A DNA stretch of 64,000 nucleotides from Lysinibacillus capsici. Lineage in GTDB: Bacteria; Bacillota; Bacilli; Bacillales_A; Planococcaceae. The first letter of the stretch is position 1, and every line of letters begins with the position of its first letter. Location of the stretch: contig NZ_PXXX01000009.1 in NCBI RefSeq assembly GCF_003367505.1, positions 285,691 through 349,690 on the forward strand, written 5' to 3'. Below the pieces are notes generated by a model. That model saw nothing but the letters and a program-made list of their open reading frames with translations. It did no database searches and was not told the DNA's origin. A program made the position numbers and the translations under genes. Positions 36,563 through 45,876 of the stretch are shown here, one piece after another.

Positions 36563-36636
36563 CGAAATCACCTCTTATAAATAATTGTATATGTGTATAA
36601 TCACACTACCATTTTCAACAAAAAAGCACAAGAAAA

Positions 36637-36664
36637 AACACGGCTCTATAAGCGAGCACGTGTT
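36637..36664 (-). terminator. Terminator of the dxs-tlyA unit
   Basis: AACACG..GCTC pairs with GAGC.CGTGTT around GCTTATA, then TTTTTC on the minus strand. The stem includes the stop codon region of tlyA. Confidence 0.8.
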
Positions 36665-37481
36665 ATTTTAATGAATTATGCGCTTCTTCAACGAGTGCAT
36701 TAAAAGCTGTATATGCAGGTAGCACTTCTTGTCCAATAGGATTCACTAAATGGAATAAAAATTCAATATTTCCTTCTCCACCTGTGATTGGAGAGAATGA
36801 AGCATCTTTTACTACAAAACCAACCTCAGTTGCCATTGCAGCCGTTTTTTCCAAAACTTCTAAATGTACTTTTTTATCACGAACGATTCCTTTTTTACCT
36901 ACTTTATCTTTCCCAGCTTCAAACTGAGGTTTCACCAATGCCATAACATCCCCACCTGGCAGCAATAATGTTTTTAATACTGGTAAAATCAGTGATAATG
37001 AAATAAAGCTAACATCGATTGTTGCAAAATCAGGTAAACCTTCTGATAAATCGGCTGCCGTTGTATAGCGAAAATTCGTTTTCTCCATTACTGTCACTCG
37101 TTCATCAGAGCGAATTTTCCATGCTAATTGGTTCGAGCCAACATCTAGTGCATAGCAATGTCTTGCACCATGTTGTAAGGCACAATCTGTAAAGCCACCT
37201 GTAGAGGAGCCAATGTCAAGCATTAGCTTCCCTTCTACAGACATATCAAAAATTTGTAGCGCCTTTTCTAATTTAAGGCCTCCACGACTCACATATTTTA
37301 AATCTGAGCCCTTTACTTGTAGCGGTGCATCGACGGCAATTTTCTCGCCTGCCTTATCAATTCGTATTTCATTTGAAAAGACAAGGCCTGCCATAATGGA
37401 CCGTTTTGCTTTTTCTCTTGTTTCACATAGTCCACGCTCTACAAGTAAAATATCTACACGTTCTTTTGGTTGTTTTGTCAT
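36663..37481 (-). CDS. tlyA: TlyA-family rRNA methyltransferase/hemolysin-like protein
   Basis: 272 residues: an S4 RNA-binding domain at the N-terminus (RVDILLVERGLCETREKAK) and an FtsJ-like methyltransferase with LDIGSSTGGFTDCAL as the SAM-binding loop and the acidic residue in ALDVGSNQLAWK. Family members methylate ribose in 16S and 23S rRNA; this Firmicute branch (YqxC) has not been firmly tested. The ATG overlaps the dxs stop by one base, so it is in the dxs transcript, as in many Firmicutes. Confidence 0.93.
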   Translation of the reverse strand: MTKQPKERVDILLVERGLCETREKAKRSIMAGLVFSNEIRIDKAGEKIAVDAPLQVKGSDLKYVSRGGLKLEKALQIFDMSVEGKLMLDIGSSTGGFTDCALQHGARHCYALDVGSNQLAWKIRSDERVTVMEKTNFRYTTAADLSEGLPDFATIDVSFISLSLILPVLKTLLLPGGDVMALVKPQFEAGKDKVGKKGIVRDKKVHLEVLEKTAAMATEVGFVVKDASFSPITGGEGNIEFLFHLVNPIGQEVLPAYTAFNALVEEAHNSLK

Positions 37482-39382
37482 TATTTATTCAAACCCACTT
37501 GCTGTTTTTGTTGAAGTAATACATGCATACGTGCAACCGTATCTTCTGCTGTCATATGAATTTCTGCGAGTAGCTGATCTACGTTACCATGCTCAATATA
37601 TTGATCTGGGATGCCCATTCGATCAACTAGCGCATTTAAATAGCCGTGGTCATGAGCAAACTCTAATACACCACTACCAAATCCACCTTGTAGAACAGCT
37701 TCTTCAATTGTTAAAATCGGTTTTTGACTAGATAATATACGGTGTAGCATATCCTCATCCATCGGTTTGATAAAGCGTGCATTGACCACTTCAATATCGA
37801 TTCCTTGTTGCGCAAGCATTTCAGCAGCAGCCATTGCCATTGGAATCGTTGTTCCAAATGTCAAAATAGATGCATCTTTCCCCTCACGTAAAACTTCCCA
37901 GCTACCAATTGGTAAAGCTATAAGCTCATCATCTAATGGCACACCAATTCCATTACCACGTGGATAACGAAGTGCAATTGGACCACCATCATAATCAATT
38001 GCTGTTTTTACCATATGTTGCCCTTCATTCTCATCCTTTGGCATCATGATTGTCATGTTTGGAATATGACGAAGGAAAGCAATATCAAATACACCTTGAT
38101 GTGTTTCCCCATCTGCTCCCACTAAACCAGCCCGATCAATACCAATAAAGACATTTAAATTCGGGCGAGCAATATCATGCAATACTTGGTCATATGCACG
38201 TTGCAGGAAGGTAGAATAAATCGCTAAAAATGGCTTCATCTTTTGCGTAGCTAATCCTGCAGCCATCGTTGCCGCATGCTGCTCCGCAATCCCTACATCA
38301 AAGAAACGATTTGGGAAGTCCTTTTGAATACCTTGTAGCTTTGAACCTACAGGCATGGCAGGTGTAATCGTTACCACACGCTCATTTTCATGAGCAATTT
38401 TACGAACCGTCTCAGCAATTAAACTACTCCAAGCTGGTCCAGTAGTCTCAGACTTCACAAAGGCACCATTTTCAATTTTATAAGGACCTGTTCCATGCCA
38501 ATTCCCGATTGTATCATCCTCGGCTGGTTTATAGCCCTTTCCTTTTTTCGTAATAACATGAACAAGGACTGGCCCTTTTACTTTTTTCGCATGTGATAAT
38601 GTCATTTCAAGCGCTTCAAAATCATGTCCATCAATTGGACCAAGATATTTAAAACCTAGCTCCTCAAAAAACACTCCAGATACTACTAAATATTTTAAGC
38701 TATCCTTTACGCGTTCAACAGTAGAGGCAAGCTTTCCACCTAATACAGGAATCTTATTAATAAGTGATTCCAGCTCTTCCTTGGCTTTTGAGTACTCCTT
38801 GGCTGTACGTAAACGACCTAAAACATTGTGTAATGCACCAACATTTGGTGCAATCGACATTTCATTATCATTGAGGATGACAATCATATTTGTTTTTGCA
38901 TGGCCAATATGATTTAATGCCTCAAGTGCCATACCACCTGTTAAAGCCCCATCACCAATAATAGGAATAACAAAGTTGTTTTCTTTTTTTATATCACGTG
39001 CTGCTGCCATACCCATGGCTGCTGATAAAGATGTCGAGCTATGACCTGTTTCCCACTCATCATGTTCACTCTCCACGCGCTTTGGAAATCCACAAAGCCC
39101 TTTGAACTGACGTAGTGTGTCAAATTGACTCGCACGACCTGTTAAAATTTTATGCACGTAAGCTTGGTGGCCAACATCCCACAAAAACTTATCTTTAGGA
39201 CTGTCAAACATTTTATGCAGCATCATCGTTAACTCAACTACGCCTAAATTCGGCCCGATATGCCCACCTGTGACAGAACATTTTTCGATTAAGAAGGTAC
39301 GAATTTCTTGGGCAAGCTGCTCAAGCTCCTTCTTATTTAAGTTTTTTAAAAAGGATGGACTAGTTATTTTATTTAAATCCAC
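37481..39382 (-). CDS. dxs: 1-deoxy-D-xylulose-5-phosphate synthase
   Basis: The frame extends to 39415, but GTG at 39382 gives [12 protein letters not shown] as N-terminus and 633 residues, the same length as B. subtilis Dxs, with AAGGTG ten bases upstream. The thiamine diphosphate motif is [15 protein letters not shown]. The transketolase His is in [10 protein letters not shown], and the catalytic Glu is in [13 protein letters not shown]. It condenses pyruvate and glyceraldehyde-3-phosphate in the first step of the MEP isoprenoid route. IspA lies next upstream. Confidence 0.97.
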   Translation of the reverse strand: MDLNKITSPSFLKNLNKKELEQLAQEIRTFLIEKCSVTGGHIGPNLGVVELTMMLHKMFDSPKDKFLWDVGHQAYVHKILTGRASQFDTLRQFKGLCGFPKRVESEHDEWETGHSSTSLSAAMGMAAARDIKKENNFVIPIIGDGALTGGMALEALNHIGHAKTNMIVILNDNEMSIAPNVGALHNVLGRLRTAKEYSKAKEELESLINKIPVLGGKLASTVERVKDSLKYLVVSGVFFEELGFKYLGPIDGHDFEALEMTLSHAKKVKGPVLVHVITKKGKGYKPAEDDTIGNWHGTGPYKIENGAFVKSETTGPAWSSLIAETVRKIAHENERVVTITPAMPVGSKLQGIQKDFPNRFFDVGIAEQHAATMAAGLATQKMKPFLAIYSTFLQRAYDQVLHDIARPNLNVFIGIDRAGLVGADGETHQGVFDIAFLRHIPNMTIMMPKDENEGQHMVKTAIDYDGGPIALRYPRGNGIGVPLDDELIALPIGSWEVLREGKDASILTFGTTIPMAMAAAEMLAQQGIDIEVVNARFIKPMDEDMLHRILSSQKPILTIEEAVLQGGFGSGVLEFAHDHGYLNALVDRMGIPDQYIEHGNVDQLLAEIHMTAEDTVARMHVLLQQKQQVGLNK

Positions 39383-39433
39383 CTTTCTCACACACCTTTT
39401 CAATAAAATATTCACCGCAATTGTGTTTCCACC

Positions 39434-39462
39434 ATTATAGCAGTGTTATCAATATGCTAAAA
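39434..39462 (-). promoter_or_regulatory. Promoter of dxs with extended -10
   Basis: A perfect TATAAT preceded by TGC (extended -10) on the minus strand lies about 52 bases before the dxs GTG. A weak TTTTAG is 17 bases further upstream. Confidence 0.6.
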
Positions 39463-39545
39463 GTACGAGCACTTCATTGTTTACATATTGCAAACGTTCC
39501 CACCTATTCTAGCATATTCTTTTCCTTCAACGCCTTGATTTTCTC

Positions 39546-40427
39546 TTAGTTTTTACGATGAACTATATAAGCAGCAAAGTCACGTAATAGGCTGACATCT
39601 ATTGGTAATTGATCGAGTGCGTTAATGGCATGTTGATAATGCTCAGCAAGCTTTTCTTTTGCTCCCTCTAGGGTTAAGAGTGCTGGATAAGTGCTTTTAT
39701 CACTAGCGACATCTTTTCCAGCTGTTTTTCCTAGTTCTTCAGTCGTTCCCTCAATATCTAAAATATCGTCTTGAATTTGGAAAGCTAAACCAATATGGTG
39801 CGCATATTCTTTCAATGTAGCACGGTCTTGTGCTGATACATCTGCAAGTACGGCTCCCGCTTCAATACTAAAACGCAATAAAGCACCTGTTTTATTGACA
39901 TGGACTTGTTCCAATTCAGCTAAATTAAGCTGACGTTGCTCCCCTTCCATATCTAGTACTTGACCACCAACCATGCCTTCTGCACCTGCTGCAACGCTTA
40001 GCAACTGGACAAGCTCAATACGCTTTTCAGCAGAGATATCCATGCGTGCTAAAATGCCAAATGCCAGTGTGTTTAATGCATCACCAGCAAGCGTAGCCAG
40101 CGCTTCTCCATAAACTTTATGATTTGTTGGCTTGCCTCTTCTAAAATCATCATTATCCATGCTTGGTAGATCATCATGGATTAAAGAATATGTGTGAATG
40201 ATTTCAATAACCGAACCGACAATCAAACCGTCCTGAAGATTTTCACGGTAAAGCTCTAGTACCGCTAACACAAAAAGCGGACGAATTCGTTTACCCCCTG
40301 CCTTTAATGAATAAAGCATGGATTCCTTTAAATCTGCTGGTGCATCAATTTGTTCAACAAGTGCAAACATCGTCTCTTCAATTTGTGGTGTATTGCTTTC
40401 AATAAAGTACTTTAATGGCTCATTCAT
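39546..40427 (-). CDS. ispA: Polyprenyl synthetase, farnesyl diphosphate synthase
   Basis: 293 residues. The first aspartate-rich motif is HDDLPSMDND, and the second is FQIQDDILDIEG. Upstream GGKRIRPL is the diphosphate-binding region. These mark a short-chain trans-prenyltransferase; bulky residues before the first motif fit a C15 product. It supplies farnesyl diphosphate for undecaprenyl and quinone side chains. It follows xseB by three bases, matching the conserved xseA-xseB-ispA-dxs order. Confidence 0.95.
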   Translation of the reverse strand: MNEPLKYFIESNTPQIEETMFALVEQIDAPADLKESMLYSLKAGGKRIRPLFVLAVLELYRENLQDGLIVGSVIEIIHTYSLIHDDLPSMDNDDFRRGKPTNHKVYGEALATLAGDALNTLAFGILARMDISAEKRIELVQLLSVAAGAEGMVGGQVLDMEGEQRQLNLAELEQVHVNKTGALLRFSIEAGAVLADVSAQDRATLKEYAHHIGLAFQIQDDILDIEGTTEELGKTAGKDVASDKSTYPALLTLEGAKEKLAEHYQHAINALDQLPIDVSLLRDFAAYIVHRKN

Positions 40428-40430
40428 TTC

Positions 40431-40664
40431 CTAATTCTCTCCCTTTAGTGGATCAAATGCTGTTGTTTCACCATTCTCTTGGACAATTGATACAAGCTGC
40501 TCCTCAGCATGTTGCAGCTTACTATGGCAAAACTTTGATAGCTCCATTCCTTGCTTGTATAAATCAATCGCATTTTCCAATGGCACATCACCCTGTTCTA
40601 ACTGGCGAACGATTTCTTCTAGTGCCGTCATGGCTTCTGCAAATGTTTGTTGTTTTTCAGTCAC
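40431..40664 (-). CDS. xseB: Exodeoxyribonuclease VII small subunit
   Basis: 77 residues, the usual size. FAEAMTALEEIVRQLEQGD and PLENAIDLYKQGMEL are the two family helices that form the coiled-coil hairpin which binds XseA. It is a regulatory subunit of the nuclease that degrades single-stranded DNA. The ATG overlaps the xseA stop by four bases. Confidence 0.95.
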   Translation of the reverse strand: MTEKQQTFAEAMTALEEIVRQLEQGDVPLENAIDLYKQGMELSKFCHSKLQHAEEQLVSIVQENGETTAFDPLKGEN

Positions 40665-42019
40665 AACAATTCCCCCTCATTCTTTGGCAAGATATTCGTC
40701 ACGTTAGCCACAACCTTTCCATCATGGAAAGTCAGTGTCAGTTGATCTTGCTTTTGCACCTCAGTGGATGATTTGATCATTTGCTGATCTTTATATGCTA
40801 CTGTAAATCCTCTTGTTAGAATGGACAGTGGATTTAAAGCTTCTAATGTTCTAACGGTTGACTCAAATTGTTGTTGCTTTTTTGCCACATAATACGTTGT
40901 AGCACGTGATAATTGTTGAACGCGCGCTTCAAGCTCTCTCTGATGAAAAGCAAGTGCCTTTTTGGGTGAATGTTGCTCCACCGTACTATGTAATTGTTGA
41001 AGTTGGGCAGCTTTTTTCATCAAGCTCACTTGCATTGCTGCCTGTAATCCTGACTCAAGCTGTGCCAATCTTTCTGTAAAAGGTCGATAAAGTCTTTCTG
41101 GCATTGACAATGGATAAGACTGCTGGAGCTTATTTAGACGTTGTCGCTCTGCCATAAGTTGCGACCTAACCATTTGATGTAGCTGTGATTTCTGCGTAAG
41201 CACGCGTTGGTAGAGATCCGCTTGATCGGGCACAGCCAACTCAGCAGCAGCTGTTGGAGTAGGTGCACGTAAATCGGCTACATAATCGGCGATCGTTGTA
41301 TCTGTTTCATGGCCAACCGCACTAATAATAGGAATTCGGCTTTCAAAAATAGCTCTTGCCACAATTTCTTCATTAAAAGCCCATAAATCCTCGATGGAGC
41401 CTCCTCCTCGCCCGACAATCAACACATCACAGCTTGCCTCTTGATTAGCACGTTGAATATTTTGCACAATATTCGGTGCAGCCTGAGCTCCTTGTACAAG
41501 GGTTGGATAAATCAAAATTTCAGCAAGTGGGTAACGCCTCTTTAAGGTTGAACAAATATCCCGTATAGCTGCACCAGTTGTTGACGTGAGCACACCAATT
41601 TTTTCAGGAAATTTTGGTATCGGTTGCTTCCACTCAGGTTTAAAAAGACCTTCTTTTTGTAATTGCTCTTTTAATTGATTGAAGGCAACAAATAAGCTAC
41701 CAATGCCATCTGGTTGCATTTCCTGTACATATAGCTGATAGGTTCCATAGCCTTCGTAAACGTTTACATCCCCTCGGATAAATACTTGCATACCTTCCTT
41801 TGGTTCAAACGCTAATTTGGTAGCCGCTGCTTTAAACATCGTCGCAGCTATTCGGGCACCATCATCCTTTAATGTAAAGTAAATATGGCCGGATTGATGA
41901 ATTTTCACATTTGATAATTCACCTTTTACATACACTTCACGCAAATGTGGATCTGCATCGAATTTTCGTTTAATATATTTTGTTAACGCTTTTACTGTTA
42001 AATAAGAAGCAGAGGACAT
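40661..42019 (-). CDS. xseA: Exodeoxyribonuclease VII large subunit
   Basis: 452 residues. An OB-fold lies at the N-terminus (YVKGELSNVKIHQSGHIYFT). The catalytic domain has VGRGGGSIEDLWAFNEE and SAVGHETDTTIADYVADLRA followed by PTPTAAAE, the conserved nuclease motifs. A long coiled coil follows, ending with LNPLSILTRGF near residue 395. It degrades single-stranded DNA into short oligonucleotides with XseB. It is separated from uppP by 230 bases containing a terminator and a palindrome. Confidence 0.96.
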   Translation of the reverse strand: MSSASYLTVKALTKYIKRKFDADPHLREVYVKGELSNVKIHQSGHIYFTLKDDGARIAATMFKAAATKLAFEPKEGMQVFIRGDVNVYEGYGTYQLYVQEMQPDGIGSLFVAFNQLKEQLQKEGLFKPEWKQPIPKFPEKIGVLTSTTGAAIRDICSTLKRRYPLAEILIYPTLVQGAQAAPNIVQNIQRANQEASCDVLIVGRGGGSIEDLWAFNEEIVARAIFESRIPIISAVGHETDTTIADYVADLRAPTPTAAAELAVPDQADLYQRVLTQKSQLHQMVRSQLMAERQRLNKLQQSYPLSMPERLYRPFTERLAQLESGLQAAMQVSLMKKAAQLQQLHSTVEQHSPKKALAFHQRELEARVQQLSRATTYYVAKKQQQFESTVRTLEALNPLSILTRGFTVAYKDQQMIKSSTEVQKQDQLTLTFHDGKVVANVTNILPKNEGELL

Positions 42020-42108
42020 GTTTTCGGCTCCTTTACTAAAATCAAGTTTTTCACAAAACTACACCTATCATAACATTTTTTGCAGTCGTTGACGTGCCAA
42101 AATGCAGT

Positions 42109-42148
42109 TTCGATAGAAAAAATGACTGTCTTTCTTCTATCGAAAAAC
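42109..42148. repeat. Hairpin-forming palindrome upstream of xseA
   Basis: TTTCGATAGAA and its complement TTCTATCGAAA lie about 16 bases apart in the xseA leader region. No adjacent T run marks it as a terminator, so it may be an operator or an mRNA structure. Confidence 0.5.
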
Positions 42149-42211
42149 AACTATAACACATTCCTACACGTTCTCACTATTAGAAATCGTATATTATGAC
42201 AAATAACAAAC

Positions 42212-42244
42212 AAAGCCCCATAACTTCATACGTTATGAGACTTT
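42212..42244 (-). terminator. Terminator of uppP
   Basis: CTCATAAC pairs with GTTATGGGG (with one mismatch) around a seven-base loop, followed by CTTTGTTTG on the minus strand. Confidence 0.7.
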
Positions 42245-42249
42245 ATATT

Positions 42250-43065
42250 TTAATAAAATAGTAATAAAAGAGTTCCTACAATAAAACAATAATACGTAAA
42301 GTAGCTAAGTTTGCCACTTTTCATAATGCCCATAAACCAACGCATCGCAAAATAAGTCATAATGAGTGTTGCCAAGAAAGTGGCGGCATATGGAAGAGCT
42401 AAGGCACCTTTATTCGGCTCGTCTAAAAAATCTGTAATGCCAAGGACTACCCCACCCAAACTTACAGGAATATAAAGCATAAAGGAAAAACGTAAGGCTG
42501 TATCCTGCTTCATCCCTACTGCTATGGCGGAAATAATCGTAGCTCCAGAACGGCTAATGCCTGGCGTTAAAGCAACTGCTTGCCCCAGCCCTACAATGAT
42601 GGCATCTTTAGCACGTAAATCTGCATCTTTCTTCTTGCCACGCATATTACGAATTAACCATAATGCAGTCCCTGTCACAAATAGCATGAGCGCAATCGTC
42701 GTCATACTTACGTTATCTGCAATAACATCACTTAATAACACCCCTAAAACGCCAGCAGGAATTGAACCGATGACAATATAGAGCGCAAAGCGAAAATCTG
42801 CGTTATACCGCTTTTCTCTAGTTTTCAAGTAAAGAAAAAAATGACTGATTAGACGAACAATATCCTCACGATAAATATACATAATAGCAAGTAACGAAGC
42901 TGTATTGGTTAAGATGGCAAAAGTAAAACCTTGTTCACCTAGTCCCAGCATTTCGCTAGCAATCATTACATGTCCACTCGACGATACAGGAATTGGCTCT
43001 GTAAAACCTTGGACAAGTCCAATAATGATATGCTTGACAATTAACATAATATCGATATTTTCCAT
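42250..43065 (-). CDS. uppP: Undecaprenyl-diphosphatase UppP/BacA
   Basis: 271 residues with about eight membrane helices. GLVQGFTEPIPVSSSGHVMI is the first catalytic motif, and LTPGISRSGATI is the second, holding the Ser and Arg residues of BacA enzymes. It removes a phosphate from undecaprenyl diphosphate so the lipid carrier can be reused for wall synthesis; the family also confers bacitracin tolerance. GAGGAGGT precedes the ATG. It is not part of the B. subtilis xseA-folD interval, so it is inserted here. Confidence 0.95.
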   Translation of the reverse strand: MENIDIMLIVKHIIIGLVQGFTEPIPVSSSGHVMIASEMLGLGEQGFTFAILTNTASLLAIMYIYREDIVRLISHFFLYLKTREKRYNADFRFALYIVIGSIPAGVLGVLLSDVIADNVSMTTIALMLFVTGTALWLIRNMRGKKKDADLRAKDAIIVGLGQAVALTPGISRSGATIISAIAVGMKQDTALRFSFMLYIPVSLGGVVLGITDFLDEPNKGALALPYAATFLATLIMTYFAMRWFMGIMKSGKLSYFTYYCFIVGTLLLLFY

Positions 43066-43145
43066 AAAAACCTCCTCCTCAGTATGTATGTCCCAAACGT
43101 TACATTAGACGACATAATCGAAGAAAAGTTCTGAATTTACACAAC

Positions 43146-43181
43146 AAAAAAGTCACCTCACACAATGTTGAGATGACTTTC
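43146..43181 (-). terminator. Terminator of folD
   Basis: AAGTCATCTCAA pairs with TGTGAGGTGACTT around CATTG (some G-T pairs), followed by TTTTTTG on the minus strand. Confidence 0.85.
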
Positions 43182-43194
43182 TTCAAAAGGTTTT

Positions 43195-44049
43195 TTATTT
43201 TGCAAGCGTATTTTCAGCTGCTTGCACTGTGTTGAATAGTAACATTGTGATGGTCATTGGTCCTACACCACCTGGTACAGGCGTAATATGAGACGCAATT
43301 CCATCTACTTCTGCAAAGTTTACGTCACCGCATAATTTATTGTTGTCATCGCGATTAATGCCTACATCAATAACAACAGCCCCTTCTTTCACGTGCTCTT
43401 TTGTAATAAAGTTTGCACGTCCAACTGCGGCAATTAAAATATCTGCTTGTTTTGTAAATGAAGGTAAATCTGGCGTTTTAGAGTGTGTATAGGTTACCGT
43501 TGCATCCTTTTGTAAAAGTAGTTGTCCCATTGGTTTACCAACGATATGACTGCGACCTACGATTACAGCATGCTTTCCTGCGATTTCAATTCCTGAATAC
43601 TCAAGAAGCTTCATCACGCCAAATGGTGTACAAGGTAAAAATGTTTCTTGGCCAAGCATCATTTTCCCAACGCTTACAGGTGAGAATCCATCGACATCCT
43701 TCTCGACAGCAATCGTTGCAATGACTGTATCCTCATCAATATGTTTTGGGAGTGGTAATTGAACTAAAATACCATGAATATCCTCACGTTGATTTAAAAG
43801 CTCAATTTGTGCTAGTAATTCCTCTTGCGTTGTCTCTTCGGGTAATTTAATGAGTTCTGAAAACATACCAATCGCTTCACAAGATTTTTGTTTATTTCTC
43901 ACATATGTAGCTGATGCCTGGTTGTCTCCAACTAACACAACCGCTAAACCAGGTGTCAATCCTCGCTCTTTTAAACGAATGACACGCTCTGCTACAGCAT
44001 TACGAATTTCTTGACCAATCTCTTTACCATTAATAATTGCACTTGACAT
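43195..44049 (-). CDS. folD: Methylenetetrahydrofolate dehydrogenase/cyclohydrolase FolD
   Basis: 284 residues. The catalytic Tyr and Lys are in [15 protein letters not shown]. The QLPLPKHID stretch and the NADP fold [18 protein letters not shown], then [14 protein letters not shown] at the end, are the FolD signatures. It interconverts methylene-, methenyl- and formyl-tetrahydrofolate. It follows nusB by 31 bases, as in B. subtilis (nusB-folD-xseA). Confidence 0.97.
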   Translation of the reverse strand: MSSAIINGKEIGQEIRNAVAERVIRLKERGLTPGLAVVLVGDNQASATYVRNKQKSCEAIGMFSELIKLPEETTQEELLAQIELLNQREDIHGILVQLPLPKHIDEDTVIATIAVEKDVDGFSPVSVGKMMLGQETFLPCTPFGVMKLLEYSGIEIAGKHAVIVGRSHIVGKPMGQLLLQKDATVTYTHSKTPDLPSFTKQADILIAAVGRANFITKEHVKEGAVVIDVGINRDDNNKLCGDVNFAEVDGIASHITPVPGGVGPMTITMLLFNTVQAAENTLAK

Positions 44050-44080
44050 AAACCTTCGTTACTCCTTCCAATTCAACACA

Positions 44081-44464
44081 TTATTCTTGTTCTGTAAATT
44101 TAGAAAGTACACCATTGACGAATTTAGATGAACTATCATCGCCAAATGTTTTACATAACTCGATTGCTTCGTTTAGTACTACTCTTTTTGGTGTTTCTGG
44201 CATGTATAACAATTCATATACAGCTAAACGTAAAACCGTTCTTTCAATTTTGGGTAGACGGGCAAGTGACCACTTTTCAAGATGCTGTTCTAATGTAGCA
44301 TCGATTTCCTCCAAATGTTCAGCTGTTCCATTTACGATCTTTTCGTAGAAGGCATTGGTAGGTTGACCTTTAATATGGCCCATTGCTTCTTCAACTGTTA
44401 GATCCGTATTGTCTAGCTGAAACAAAACTTGCAACGCTTTTTCGCGTGCTTCATGTCGTTTCAT
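44081..44464 (-). CDS. nusB: Transcription antitermination factor NusB
   Basis: 127 residues, all-helical. REKALQVLFQLDNT at the N-terminus and KIERTVLRLAVYELLYMPETPKRVVLNEAIELCKTFG in the middle (a single continuous family signature, here described by its layout) end with KFVNGVLSKF. NusB with NusE binds boxA RNA and supports rRNA operon transcription. AAGGAGAG precedes the ATG. In B. subtilis yqhY is directly upstream; here an inserted block separates them. Confidence 0.95.
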   Translation of the reverse strand: MKRHEAREKALQVLFQLDNTDLTVEEAMGHIKGQPTNAFYEKIVNGTAEHLEEIDATLEQHLEKWSLARLPKIERTVLRLAVYELLYMPETPKRVVLNEAIELCKTFGDDSSSKFVNGVLSKFTEQE

Positions 44465-44671
44465 GTAAAGCTCTCCTTCTTAAGTGGCATTAAGGTTTAT
44501 AATAGCATAAAATCACATGAGAAACACGATTTCAAGCAAGTTTTCAATAATCTGAACCTTTTTCAAGGAACTTTTTGTTTAAGCCCACTTCTCATCGAAT
44601 AGTGGTATTCCAAAAATGAATGTTTCCTGTTCGTAATGGTATAATAAAGAAAAAACTTTAGAGGTGTCACA

Positions 44672-44853
44672 ATGCAAACTGAAGCTATATGTCTTAGCTG
44701 CAAAAAACATTTAAAATGGTTGACAGTGAAGAACAATATCAACAAATGAAGGAACGTACATCTCACCTATTTTACTGGGTGGATGCAAGCATAAAATTCG
44801 TTTTGATGCCATTCGAAACTTTTTTAGCTTTTATTAGTGGAGGCCATTTATGA
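44672..44853 (+). pseudogene. Split small gene: zinc-knuckle-like start, membrane-like end in the -1 frame
   Basis: GAGGTG precedes the ATG at 44672, which encodes 25 residues with CLSCKK (stop at 44749). A second frame, -1 relative to the first, runs from 44716 to 44853 (45 residues, hydrophobic near FYWVDASIKFVLMPFETFLA) and its stop overlaps the MerR ATG as ATGA. The second frame has no ribosome site of its own. The two meet at T TTA AAA (44710-44716), a slippery heptamer where a -1 slip joins them into about 60 residues. It may be a frameshift mutation, a read error, or programmed frameshifting. Confidence 0.5.
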
Positions 44854-45752
44854 AGGAACATTATTATACGATAGGTGAGGTTGCCAAACTTTCAAACTTA
44901 TCGGTTCAGACATTACGTTATTATGATCAAATTGATTTATTTAAGCCTGCTTATATCGATACCTTCACCAATTATCGGTATTATAAAGGCAATCAGCTAT
45001 TCTATTTAGACATTATAAAGTCCCTTAAATATATCGGCGTGACGCTCGATGATATAAAAAAAGCACTTAGATTAACCTCAGAGGAATTGCTTGATTTTTT
45101 AGCTCAGCAGGAGCTACGCATCAATGAAAAAATTTCACGTTTAAACGAAGCAAAAAATACCTTACTGAAAACAAAAAAGCAATTACAAGAGCAAATTGAT
45201 ATCCCAGTTTTCGGTGAGATTTATGTGCAAATAGAGGAAGCAATGCCCGTTCTTCAAGTAACCACTACTGAATTAACACCGACATCGAGCACCAGTACAT
45301 ACTATGCCACTTTAATTAAAATCATCGAAAAGGAAGGCAGTGTCTTAAACAGTCGTTATGGTTGTATTTATCCACTAGAGCCTTATAAAGATGTCAATGA
45401 CATCATTTATGATGCTATTTTCACTCCCCTATTAACGGAGCGCACATTTTCGCAGCTTTCACCAAACATACAACAAACCATTATTCCTGGCGGTAAATAT
45501 GTATGCATTGCCTTTATTTACGATCCTGATACTTATTTTTCATTCTATGAAAAGTTGAGAAATCATGTATTAGCTCAGGAGGAACTATTTGAGTCGCAAG
45601 TGTATGAGCTATACATGCCAGCAACGCTCACTATGGAACAAGAAAAGAAATTTATAGTAGAATTAAAGATTAGGCAAAAACAAGAGACACAAAATTCCTC
45701 CGAAAAAGTAGTGGCGCATTCGTATAACTCTCAGCCAGAACTCCCAAACTGA
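44850..45752 (+). CDS. MerR-family regulator with effector domain (BmrR-like)
   Basis: 300 residues. A winged helix-turn-helix at 5-75 contains YTIGEVAKLSNLSVQTLRYYD and a MerR-type second wing. A dimerisation helix lies at about 80-125. The C-terminal domain (about 130-280) has the beta-rich layout of multidrug-binding GyrI-like effector domains. It should bind the 19-bp-spacer promoter at 45783-45813 and switch on the adjacent MFS exporter when a drug is bound. The ATG overlaps the stop of the preceding small frame. Confidence 0.88.
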   Translation: MKEHYYTIGEVAKLSNLSVQTLRYYDQIDLFKPAYIDTFTNYRYYKGNQLFYLDIIKSLKYIGVTLDDIKKALRLTSEELLDFLAQQELRINEKISRLNEAKNTLLKTKKQLQEQIDIPVFGEIYVQIEEAMPVLQVTTTELTPTSSTSTYYATLIKIIEKEGSVLNSRYGCIYPLEPYKDVNDIIYDAIFTPLLTERTFSQLSPNIQQTIIPGGKYVCIAFIYDPDTYFSFYEKLRNHVLAQEELFESQVYELYMPATLTMEQEKKFIVELKIRQKQETQNSSEKVVAHSYNSQPELPN

Positions 45753-45782
45753 TAAAAATTTTAAAAAATAAAAACAAATCTT

Positions 45783-45813
45783 TTGACCCTATAGTTACTA
45801 TAGGGTTTATCGT
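45783..45813 (+). promoter_or_regulatory. MerR-type promoter with 19-bp spacer and operator
   Basis: TTGACC (45783-45788) and TATCGT (45808-45813) are separated by exactly 19 bases, the over-long spacer typical of MerR-activated promoters. Within it ACCCTATAG-TTA-CTATAGGGT is a perfect 9-bp inverted repeat. It lies between the regulator and the exporter gene. Confidence 0.88.
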
Positions 45814-45876
45814 ATTACATGGAAATATTCTAGTAGATTGAAAACATGTATCGCGAACAATTAGAAGGAGAAGTTT

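Noticed and set aside
44563..44766. Minus-strand 67-codon frame near nusB
   Set aside because: It is antisense to the split small gene and has no ribosome site or recognisable composition.
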